A DNA stretch of 64,000 nucleotides from Erythrobacter ramosus. GTDB taxonomy: Bacteria > Pseudomonadota > Alphaproteobacteria > Sphingomonadales > Sphingomonadaceae. Of this stretch, positions 54,164-60,972 are shown piece after piece. The position numbers were made by a program, and so were the translations under genes. A model generated the notes under the pieces. That model made no database searches. It was not told where the DNA came from and saw nothing but the letters and a program-made list of their open reading frames with translations. The stretch is from contig NZ_WTYB01000002.1 in the NCBI RefSeq assembly GCF_009828055.1, forward strand, positions 1,240,001-1,304,000, given 5' to 3'. Every line of letters starts with the position of its first letter. Positions within the stretch are counted from its first letter, which is position 1.

Positions 54164-55255
54164 TCAGGGAACCCCTACCCTGTTGGCCGGAAGGGGCGCA
54201 TTCCCTCCATCTGAGGGGGGTGCTTCGGCGTAGCGCCAGCTGGTCGGGGACCAGACCTTGGGCCAGTAATCATAGGGCACCGCACGGCACCGGGTGTAGC
54301 GGCGGTGAAGGATCATCTCGAAGGCCTTTCCCGAAAAGCCAAACTTGACCCATTGGCCACAATCGATCCGATCCATGCGGGGGAGTTGCAGCGCCAGCAG
54401 CGAATCTACGCCGAACCCGGCATAATCATGGCGGCGGATTTCTCCGGCCGTGTCGCGCAGTTCGAAGTGGATCGGCTCGGCGCCGTCGGAGTGCATGAAG
54501 ATGTGGTTGCCTTCGGGACATTCGGCGATCCACAGCCTGTGTTGCGGGCCGATGCTATAAACGAAGGGCCGGTTGGGCAGCGCGCGGTTGGCGCAGGCGT
54601 GCTCGACTGTGTCGGGCACCGCACCCAACTCGGCAGTCTCGGCGCGTAGCACGGTGTAATGGTATTCCTTGAGCCACTCCGCACGCTCGGCATCGGTCAG
54701 GCGCGGGCGGACGGGGTGTTGCAGACGGTCCATCCGGCGCATCAGCCGGTCCAGATTGCCGCGCGGGATCCGGGCGATCACCCGCTCCCCGTTGTGCACC
54801 GCTGCCCCCGGCCAACGGCGCAGCGCGGCAATGATGGCGGCAGCGCCCTCGGGCGAGGCGCGGTAGGCTCCGTCGGCTTCGCGCTCACCAAAACCGAGCG
54901 GCAAGGCCACTTCGCGCCGCAGCCGTCCGCGCGGGATCAGCCGCCAGTGATCCTCCGGAGGCGGCACGGCGAGTGCGCCCGTCGAATCGAGGAACGCCAT
55001 GCGCAGAAGCGGTCGGGCATCGTGAGCAACCCCGCGATCGATCATCACCACCGCGCGTACTCCGACATGATTGCGCGGCGGGGTGACCACGCCGATGATC
55101 TGGCAGACAAGCGAGGCGTTGCATTGCAACGTCCAGTCACCCGCATTCACCGGACGATCAAGCTCGCGCAGATAGTCCGGCATTTTGTCACCGGCGCTGG
55201 CAGGGTCAGCCATGACTAGCAGCATCGGACCAAGGCACAGGGCGGCAAGGCGCAC
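54164..55255 (-). CDS. DUF1176 exported protein, paralogue
   Basis: 363 residues from a GTG at 55255, which gives a signal peptide (LAALCLGPMLLVMADPASAG); the frame is open to GTG 55297. It shares GDWTLQCNASLVCQIIGVV, TVEHACANRALPNRPF and the end RYTRCRAVPYDYWPKVW with the DUF1176 pattern of Cys pairs. It is the first of four genes that follow the response regulator (gap about 130 bases). Confidence 0.75.
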   Translation of the reverse strand: MRLAALCLGPMLLVMADPASAGDKMPDYLRELDRPVNAGDWTLQCNASLVCQIIGVVTPPRNHVGVRAVVMIDRGVAHDARPLLRMAFLDSTGALAVPPPEDHWRLIPRGRLRREVALPLGFGEREADGAYRASPEGAAAIIAALRRWPGAAVHNGERVIARIPRGNLDRLMRRMDRLQHPVRPRLTDAERAEWLKEYHYTVLRAETAELGAVPDTVEHACANRALPNRPFVYSIGPQHRLWIAECPEGNHIFMHSDGAEPIHFELRDTAGEIRRHDYAGFGVDSLLALQLPRMDRIDCGQWVKFGFSGKAFEMILHRRYTRCRAVPYDYWPKVWSPTSWRYAEAPPSDGGNAPLPANRVGVP

Positions 55256-55384
55256 GTCAATTGTCCGTTCTGTAGCGGATACGGTACATGCACACACCCC
55301 TCAAGATGCTGATTTCCCATGGTGCTTTCGGCCTATCGCGAAAACGATCATATCCCCTCAAAGGAGGGGGTGGCCCTGCCGCGC

Positions 55385-56083
55385 CTACTCGCGGTCGATG
55401 CGGATCAATTTGGCCTGAATCGCTTCGAACACCGCCTCGCCGCGCGATTTGACGTGCAGTTTGCGGTAGATGCCCTGCACATATTCGGCGACCGTATAGG
55501 GCGAAAGGTTCATTACCCGCGCCGCTTCCTTGCGGCTTAACCCGCGCGCGAGATATTCCAGCAGCTCGCGTTCACGCGGGGAGAGGTGCGGTGCATCAGG
55601 CCCGGCAGTTTCTGCGACAGGTTCATCGCGCACAAGGCTCAGCAAGTGGCTCGCGGCGCGCGCGCTGATCGGGGTCTCGCCCGCCAGCGTCGCCCGGACA
55701 TGAGCCAGCACCATGTCGGCACTGGTATCCTTGAGGATATAGCCATCCGCGCCGGCCTTCAGCGTGCCGAGCACACTTGCCCGATCCTCGAAAACGGTGA
55801 AGACCAGAACTCGGCAGGCCGGCACCTTGGTGCGGATCGCCTCAATCACAGTGATCCCGTTGCCATCAGGCAGGCCCAGATCGAGCAGCGCCAGATCGGG
55901 CATCAGATCGACCAGCGGCAGGCCATCGGCCAGCGTGCCTGCATCGCCCACTACCGCGATATCCCAGGCCGCCGCCAGCGCCCCTTTGGCATAGCTCCGC
56001 AGCCGCTCGTCATCCTCGACGATGATGACACGGGCCGGACGCGGCGGTGCCTCGGGGGCGGGATGCTGTGTGCCTTGCGCCAT
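55385..56083 (-). CDS. NarL/FixJ-type response regulator
   Basis: 232 residues from the ATG at 56083. Receiver: VIIVEDDERLRSYAKGALAA, phospho-Asp in DLALLDLGLPDGNG and Lys in ADGYILKDTSAD. LuxR HTH: LSPRERELLEYLARGLSRKE and LSPYTVAEYVQGIYRKLHV. It heads a minus-strand run with the DUF1176/DUF3592 quartet and a HisKA_3 kinase, which makes that kinase its likely partner. The 158-base gap to the divergent gene at 56242 holds the promoter. Confidence 0.9.
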   Translation of the reverse strand: MAQGTQHPAPEAPPRPARVIIVEDDERLRSYAKGALAAAWDIAVVGDAGTLADGLPLVDLMPDLALLDLGLPDGNGITVIEAIRTKVPACRVLVFTVFEDRASVLGTLKAGADGYILKDTSADMVLAHVRATLAGETPISARAASHLLSLVRDEPVAETAGPDAPHLSPRERELLEYLARGLSRKEAARVMNLSPYTVAEYVQGIYRKLHVKSRGEAVFEAIQAKLIRIDRE

Positions 56084-56241
56084 GGTGTTGCTCGTGGTGC
56101 CCTGAGGTCGGGGCCTTGTCCACTCTCCGGTGGCACTATCGCCTTGCTCGACCTCAATCTCATCCCCGCCAGATGAGGGGATGGCCCGCACGTCATCATC
56201 GCCGCAACATGGGAGCGTCAAAGCCACACGGGGAGGGCATC

Positions 56242-57333
56242 ATGCGCAAAATCTGGATCGCAGCTTTATCATTGGGGTGCACGGCGCTGGCTGGGACGGA
56301 AGCCGCTGGGCAGGATCCGTTCAAGCGGTTGCGTGATGTGATCGGCAAACCCGCGCCCCCCACACGGGAAAGGCCCACGCGCCGCCCGCTCCCGCAGCCC
56401 GCCGTCGGTCCGGCACAGGCGTCGTCCCTGCAAAGCAGTGGCAGCATTCCCGATCAGGGCGTCCACAATGCCGTCCACGCCGCCCATCAGAGCCAGATCG
56501 TGTTCACCCGCCGCGATCTCGGCATCGGCGCAATCACCGAAAGCGACATCGCGACTGACTTTACGTTGGGCGAACCGATGTTCTTCCGCGTCTTCACCGA
56601 AAATTCCGCCGTCAACGCTATTGCCGCCGCCAACAGCGTGGGCGCGCGCGAGGTCTATGCCGACGGCGTCCACTATATCGCCCGCTTTACGGTGGGCGGC
56701 CAGACCTTCGACACCGACATCTTCCCTTGGGGCAATCGCAAGGATCACGAGACATGGACTACCTGGCGCGGACAATTCGTCAATCCCGGCAACGCACAGC
56801 TGACGCCGGGTACCGACGCCTTCCTCGAACTGCTCTCGCGCGCCATAATGGCAGGTGTGCTGAACCCGGGGACGCACACGGTGACGATGGAGGTGATCCC
56901 CCAAACAAACACTGAGGCTCAGACCAAGCTGAAAGCGGACGTCGTTGCCAAGGGTAGCTTTACGCTGCGCGTTCCGCCCGGCATCTTCAAAGCGGGCAAC
57001 ACCGCAGTCTGCGGCGCAGGGCGCGGCGGGGCCGGAACCGCGGCGACCGAGGCGCGCGCGCTGAGCGAAGCCAAGCGCTATTGGGACTGGGCCGATTTAA
57101 CCCCGGTCAAAGCGGTCGCGGTTGGGCGCGAATGGAAAATCACCGTCAATGAGCTAACCAGCGTGCCCATCGAACGCGCGACCGACGTGACGATTATGTC
57201 GCGGGGCGCGAAGTATTGCGCTGCACACCGTCACACCGTGACCGAAGCCTATGCGGGCGGCGGCACCTTTGCGCCCGGCGGGCTTTCGGTGAACTTCACC
57301 CCCGGATACATCCCCTGCGGTTGCCTCAATTGA
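56242..57333 (+). CDS. Exported hypothetical protein
   Basis: 363 residues from the ATG at 56242 with GGGAGGG just upstream. Signal peptide (IAALSLGCTALAGTEAAGQ). Later parts look beta-rich and soluble: FTLGEPMFFRVFTENSAVN, YIARFTVGGQTFDTDIFPWG and TLRVPPGIFKAGNTAVCGAG. Three or four cysteines near the C-terminus (CGAG, YCAAH, IPCGCLN). No family is recognised. It is divergent from the response regulator at 55385 and may be one of its targets. Confidence 0.65.
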   Translation: MRKIWIAALSLGCTALAGTEAAGQDPFKRLRDVIGKPAPPTRERPTRRPLPQPAVGPAQASSLQSSGSIPDQGVHNAVHAAHQSQIVFTRRDLGIGAITESDIATDFTLGEPMFFRVFTENSAVNAIAAANSVGAREVYADGVHYIARFTVGGQTFDTDIFPWGNRKDHETWTTWRGQFVNPGNAQLTPGTDAFLELLSRAIMAGVLNPGTHTVTMEVIPQTNTEAQTKLKADVVAKGSFTLRVPPGIFKAGNTAVCGAGRGGAGTAATEARALSEAKRYWDWADLTPVKAVAVGREWKITVNELTSVPIERATDVTIMSRGAKYCAAHRHTVTEAYAGGGTFAPGGLSVNFTPGYIPCGCLN

Positions 57334-57359
57334 AGCCCGCTCATTTCAAGGAAACCTCT

Positions 57360-57845
57360 ATGAAACAAACGCTTGCCACCTTGCCGCTGATCGCCATTCT
57401 GGCTGCCTGCGGGCAGGCCGATGGAGAGCTTAATCCGGGCAACTGGAAAAGTACGATGGCCATGAGCAAGTTCGACATCCCCGGCGCGCCCCCTGAAGTC
57501 GCAGAGCGTGCCAAGACGATGCTCGGCCAGAGCCAGACCACCGAGGCCTGCATGAGCGAGGCCGAGGCCAAGGCCGGGGTGCGCTCGATGTCGAACTCGA
57601 TGCAGCAGGGCGACTGCACGATGGAGGATTTCAAGCAAGGCGGCGGCACCATGTCAGGCACGATGGTGTGCGAGGGCACCGGCGGCGGCTTCGGCGCGCC
57701 CAAGATGGCGATGACTGGAACTTACACCGCAGACAAGGTGACAATGGTCATGGCGGGCGAGATCGCCGACGACAAGCTGCCCGGCGGCAAGGCCAATATG
57801 GAAATGAGCCTGACCAGCGAACGCACAGGCGAATGCAAACGCTGA
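57360..57845 (+). CDS. DUF3617 lipoprotein
   Basis: 161 residues; lipobox ATLPLIAILAACGQADG. The DUF3617 pattern is LNPGNWKSTMAMSKFDIPG, TEACMSEAEAKAG, QGDCTMEDF and SLTSERTGECKR with paired cysteines. These proteins are widespread, secreted and without known function in sphingomonads. AAGGAAA lies ahead of the ATG at 57360. It follows the previous gene by 26 bases, so cotranscription is likely. Confidence 0.82.
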   Translation: MKQTLATLPLIAILAACGQADGELNPGNWKSTMAMSKFDIPGAPPEVAERAKTMLGQSQTTEACMSEAEAKAGVRSMSNSMQQGDCTMEDFKQGGGTMSGTMVCEGTGGGFGAPKMAMTGTYTADKVTMVMAGEIADDKLPGGKANMEMSLTSERTGECKR

Positions 57846-57929
57846 CCGGCAGCTTTCAGGTACTGCCATCGTCTACCGCAATGGCAGGAAGTGGGTGGAT
57901 TCCGGAATGTCTGCTTCGCGAACCGCCCG

Positions 57930-58255
57930 TCACGCCTCCCGCCAAGCTCTGACCCTGTCAAAGTTCCCAGCTTCCATGTCAGCAGCATTGATCGAGACAT
58001 AAATTAGCCCAAGGGCGCCACAGATCCACCCAGTCGCTGCGTCTGAGGCAAGCTGGAACAGTAGGATGTGCCCTTTTTTCAGCGGATCGCCATAGACCGT
58101 GTCGATTTGCCCGCCGAGCTTGTGGGGCTTGTCGCATTCGAGATTTCGCAACCGAGGCTCGAGATTGGCCACCATATCCGGGTCGAATCCATCGGCCGAG
58201 GCCGGCGGACTGACATAAGTGTCGAGCACCTCCCAAGGCAGGACTCTGTCGAGGC
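57930..58255 (-). pseudogene. Fragment of DUF1963 (YwqG-like) protein C-terminus
   Basis: The frame ends [54 protein letters not shown], which follows the C-terminal half of YwqG/DUF1963 proteins (HxLGGxxxxxQGD..., LLLQIDSD, FxIxxEDLxxxDFSxV). No start of its own: the frame runs straight in from a prs fragment. About 105 residues remain. Confidence 0.6.
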
Positions 58256-58424
58256 TGTCGACGATGTCGAGCGGGGCGTTGTCGAGGCGCTTGGCCAAGG
58301 CCCGCGCGCGCACCACGCCGCCGACGTCGGGAGAGACCACCATCAGCTGCTGATCGCCGTAACTCGCCTGAATATCTGCCGCCATCATCCCGGCGGCACA
58401 GAGATTGTCGGTCGGGATATCAAA
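58256..58424 (-). pseudogene. prs: Fragment of ribose-phosphate pyrophosphokinase (prs)
   Basis: The frame reads [20 protein letters not shown], then [20 protein letters not shown] and [12 protein letters not shown], a near-exact match to the middle of PRPP synthetase (about residues 138-195). Both ends are cut: on the 5' side it meets mrpG at TTTGAT (58424), and on the 3' side it meets a DUF1963-like segment. Two changes (LCAAG for LYAAP) show drift. Confidence 0.75.
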
Positions 58425-58564
58425 GTCGCCTTGGTCGGACCGTGGAGCCGATCCAACAGCGAGGGCAAGCGCACCAGCCCCCAGCTACCGATCAGCGCAA
58501 AGGCGCCGCCGAGCACGATCAGCGTGCTGACGATCAGCTCGGGGAGAGAAGCGCCGCCGATCAT
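58425..58564 (-). pseudogene. mrpG: Fragment of Na+/H+ antiporter subunit mrpG
   Basis: N-terminal about 46 residues: [20 protein letters not shown] followed by [19 protein letters not shown], the MrpG/PhaG signature. The normal protein is about 110 residues; here the frame goes into prs sequence. The ATG overlaps the stop of an mrpF tail by ATGA, the arrangement found in intact mrp operons. Confidence 0.75.
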
Positions 58565-58629
58565 TCGAAGATGTCCCCGCGCAGCAGGAACTTGGTGTAG
58601 GCCTCCGTTCCGATAAAGCCGACCACCGC
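58561..58629 (-). pseudogene. mrpF: Fragment of Na+/H+ antiporter subunit mrpF (C-terminus)
   Basis: Reads AVVGFIGTEAYTKFLLRGDIFE then TGA, which resembles the last 20 or so residues of MrpF (GFIGTxAxxRxLxRG). It follows directly on the stop of an mscS fragment, so the body of mrpF is missing. Overlap with the mrpG start supports the call. Confidence 0.55.
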
Positions 58630-58896
58630 TCACAGCGCATACCTGATGATGTTGCTGAGGAACTTGGCGACCGTCGGCTCGATCCGGGTGTTGCTGGTCA
58701 GCGCGAGGTCGGCCCATTTCGACAGCAGCCGGGCGAGGATCACCCCGATCACCAGCACCGCCACGGCGCCGGTCAGGTAGGCAAGGTTCACCTTGAGCCA
58801 CAGCCACGCCTCTTGAGCGACGTTGATGTCGTCGGAGCGATTGACGATCAGCGGGGTAAGCTTGGGTGGGGATGATGTCGCAGTCGCTCGCACCAA
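58630..58896 (-). pseudogene. Fragment of mechanosensitive channel mscS (N-terminus)
   Basis: 88 residues from a GTG at 58896: DDINVAQEAWLWLKVNLAYL, TGAVAVLVIGVILARLLSKW and NTRIEPTVAKFLSNIIRYAL. It matches the first helices of small MscS channels (about 280 residues in full). It ends with TGA where the pore helix should begin and abuts an mrpF tail. Confidence 0.65.
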
Positions 58897-59207
58897 TCCG
58901 GACTTGCCGGGGTAGCGCTGGGCCCACCCGGCAACGCCTACGGGCCTCTAGCGTTCAGCGCTTGGCCGCGCGTGAGCAGGATTGCCACTCGCACGGCGCC
59001 GCCGCATCCTCGCCCGGGCCGGCCTGGCAGCGCGGCTAAACACGCTCCGCCTGGTCTGCGGATTCGCGAGCGGCACACAGGCCGGGCAAACACAACGCGG
59101 CCCGTGCGTTGGCTCTCTCTCCAGTGCCATAAGGTCAGGAGCGGTCGGTGCGGCCGTTCTGCCGTTGCGGCCGCTTTCGGTGCCGATAGCGATTTGCGGT
59201 CAAAGCG

Positions 59208-59726
59208 TCAGCCACCAGCAGTGCTGGCAATCGCTGCAACCAGCGCCAGGATCCCGCCGCTCAGACCAGCCAGAGCCCCAAACATGAGATCGGTGCTGGG
59301 GCCGCCGACGGACGTGCCCCGGGGGGGGCCGTCAAACATGGTCGCCGCCCATGGCGCCAGGGGCCGGGCCGGTTCGGCCGATGGCGGCGCCGCGCGGAAG
59401 TGTCCCAGCTTGTCGAAATGGTCGGCAAGAAGGTAATATGCCGTCACCCGGTGGGGCGAGGTGGTGTCGCTCATCCGCTCGCCAACTGCGCCGATGGCGG
59501 AGTCGAGCACGGCGTCAGGATCGGACAGGCCGAGCGTCTTCTTGCAGAAATTTTCGCGTACACCGCGCGTGTCGGCCGGATTGCCGAACGACACCAGCGC
59601 CGAGTCGCGGGTTTTGAGCGCAACAAGATTATGACGCACGATCCCGGCGATCGCGCCGTTATCGGCACTGGGAACATAGCGCTTGACGTCATCCGCCCAG
59701 TCGATGGCTCGGGCTGCATTGGACAT
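59208..59726 (-). CDS. DUF2853 protein with C-terminal membrane segment
   Basis: 172 residues from the ATG at 59726, preceded by GGAGG. The first 110 residues follow DUF2853: AIDWADDVKRYVPSADNGAI, GIVRHNLVALKTRDSALVSF, VRENFCKKTLGLSDPDAVLD and SPHRVTAYYLLADHFDKLGH. A Pro/Ala-rich linker and a final hydrophobic stretch (MFGALAGLSGGILALVAAIA) add a possible anchor that most members lack. It is intact in the middle of a strip of gene fragments. Confidence 0.75.
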   Translation of the reverse strand: MSNAARAIDWADDVKRYVPSADNGAIAGIVRHNLVALKTRDSALVSFGNPADTRGVRENFCKKTLGLSDPDAVLDSAIGAVGERMSDTTSPHRVTAYYLLADHFDKLGHFRAAPPSAEPARPLAPWAATMFDGPPRGTSVGGPSTDLMFGALAGLSGGILALVAAIASTAGG

Positions 59727-59924
59727 ATCGACCTCCTTCGCTCCGTTAAGGAGCCCAATTGTTGTCGATCCCGAGGGCGTTCTAGCAGAGGTTCGGTGCA
59801 AGCCCAAATCTTTCTCGCACCTCCACCTTAATTCTGTTTCGCCAGAGACCCGGATGGGGCCCGTTGGCGCTCTCGAGAGGGGAGTGCAAAGCCAACTCAT
59901 CCGCTCACAGGAATGGCCATACAC

Positions 59925-59960
59925 ATGGCATTTCGTCCGCTCTACGACCGCGTCGGCGTC
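59925..59960 (+). pseudogene. Possible groES 5' fragment
   Basis: Twelve codons from ATG read MAFRPLYDRVGV; GroES proteins of this order begin MAFRPLHDRVLV. The match ends abruptly. Ten of twelve residues agree, so chance is unlikely but not excluded. It fits the run of conserved-gene fragments just to the left. Confidence 0.35.
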
Positions 59961-60229
59961 ATTTCAGACTGCCAACGAAGAAATGAAATCAATACTTTAG
60001 TGCCATTGGAAGGGCAAGTTTTTCAACAGAATCGGGTGGAGAGCTGCCTTTATTTCACGCGGCGGGCCGACAGCATCGGCCATCGTCTGGCGCAGCGCAT
60101 GATGATTGGTGAAAACGTGACGCCGGCAGGCGCTCGTCCACTCACGGTCGTCCCGTGAGACCACCACCGGACCGGCCAGTACCCCTTGGGAAGGCGTGAT
60201 CGGTGCCAACTTTTATTGACATTGCAATA

Positions 60230-60247
60230 TGTTCAACAAAGTTGACG
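60230..60247. promoter_or_regulatory. PpsR/CrtJ-like site upstream of pucBA
   Basis: TGTTCAACAAAGTTGACG has the TGT-N12-ACR form of PpsR/CrtJ sites with the last base changed (ACG for ACA), and inner arms TTCAAC/GTTGA are complementary. It lies about 190 bases upstream of pucB inside an AT-rich stretch. PpsR represses antenna genes under oxygen or light in related phototrophs. Weak match. Confidence 0.35.
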
Positions 60248-60440
60248 TTTGTCCTGTAAAGTGCAACATTGAATTTGCATCAGGCCGCTTACCCGACTCG
60301 ATGCCTATGGCCGTATTCGCAATTTTCTGATGCGGTTCATGGAGAATTCCACATCCACGCTAATTGCATCCCAAGGGAACAAGGCTGGGGTCATTACCGA
60401 GTTTCCGCGAATGCCGTAACCGATCAAGGAGGTTCGCCAC

Positions 60441-60596
60441 ATGGCAGGTGATGACACAATGGTTTACCCAACAGGGCTGACGGAAGCGCAGGCCCTGGAA
60501 ATCAACGACGGGCTGAAATGGGGGACGCGGATTTACTTCGGCATCGCCGTTGCCGCTCATGTGCTGGCGTTCGTTTTGACGCCGTGGCTCAAGTAA
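60441..60596 (+). CDS. pucB: LH2-type antenna beta subunit
   Basis: 51-residue single-pass light-harvesting polypeptide. AAGGAGG precedes the ATG. The sequence YPTGLTEAQALEINDG, GTRIYFGIAVAAHVLAFVLT and PWLK follows PucB rather than PufB. His40 is the bacteriochlorophyll ligand (beta His30 of the Rhodoblastus acidophilus LH2) and Arg30 equals beta Arg20. At the position of beta His12, beside the B800 pigment, there is Asn22. It forms the outer ring of the peripheral antenna with the next gene's product. Confidence 0.92.
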   Translation: MAGDDTMVYPTGLTEAQALEINDGLKWGTRIYFGIAVAAHVLAFVLTPWLK

Positions 60597-60609
60597 GGGA
60601 GGCCAGACG

Positions 60610-60792
60610 ATGAAAGAAGGTCGTATTTTCCTCTATGTCAGCCCGAATGTGATCATTCCGATCATGTTCCTCGTTCTGGTGCTGGCGTCGCTCGCGGTTC
60701 ATTACTCCATTCTCAGCAACACGACGTGGTTTGCCGATTTCTGGCAGGGAGCCGCTGTTACTGCCGAGGCTGCTGCAGCACCGGCTCCATAA
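60610..60792 (+). CDS. pucA: LH2-type antenna alpha subunit
   Basis: 60-residue single-pass partner of PucB, 13 bases downstream. It aligns without gaps to the acidophilus LH2 alpha chain: N-terminal MKEGRIFLYVSPN, ligand His31 in LAVHYSILSNTTWF, and FWQG at 44-47. Position 44 is Phe, where B800-850 complexes have Tyr that hydrogen-bonds a B850 acetyl group; position 45 is Trp. The Ala/Pro-rich tail is usual. Confidence 0.92.
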   Translation: MKEGRIFLYVSPNVIIPIMFLVLVLASLAVHYSILSNTTWFADFWQGAAVTAEAAAAPAP

Positions 60793-60870
60793 GGCACAGC
60801 AGGTCCGCAGGGGCCTGAGGCTTGCACATTCCATCCAGCCCGCAAGGGCGGCGTGGACCACCCAACACGG

Positions 60871-60903
60871 AAGACCCGGCCCGCAAGCGCCGGGTCTTTC
60901 TTT
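60871..60903 (+). terminator. Rho-independent terminator after pucBA
   Basis: Perfect 10-bp stem AAGACCCGGC (60871-60880) with GCCGGGTCTT (60889-60898), an 8-base loop and TCTTT after it. It ends the pucBA transcript 78 bases after pucA and before the convergent pucC stop at 60973. Confidence 0.85.
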
Positions 60904-60972
60904 ATGTGCCGCAGACACGGGTTCATCTGGAAGCCGAAGCCAGCGCGCCCGCAGGCACATTGGCGGAATCGC

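Larger units (their letters stand above)
59727..60440. other. 714-base gap: puc upstream region with debris
   Basis: No full gene is visible. The left part belongs to the DUF2853 promoter side. At 59925-59960 a frame opens MAFRPLYDRVGV, which matches the first residues of GroES (MAFRPLHDRVLV) and then diverges. An AT-rich segment at 60200-60290 is the likely puc promoter zone. The rest shows nothing recognisable. Confidence 0.55.

Noticed and set aside
57898-57909. GATTCCGGAATG, resembling the AraC palindromes
   Set aside because: Outer arm is broken and it lies in a convergent gap after the DUF3617 gene, so it is probably chance.
58930-59207. Possible gene between the mscS fragment and DUF2853 gene
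   Set aside because: Frames here are short and Arg/Ala-rich with no ribosome site or recognisable motif.
60246-60268. Second PpsR site in TGTCCTGTAAAGTGCAACA
   Set aside because: The spacing is TGT-N13-ACA, one base too long, so it was not listed.
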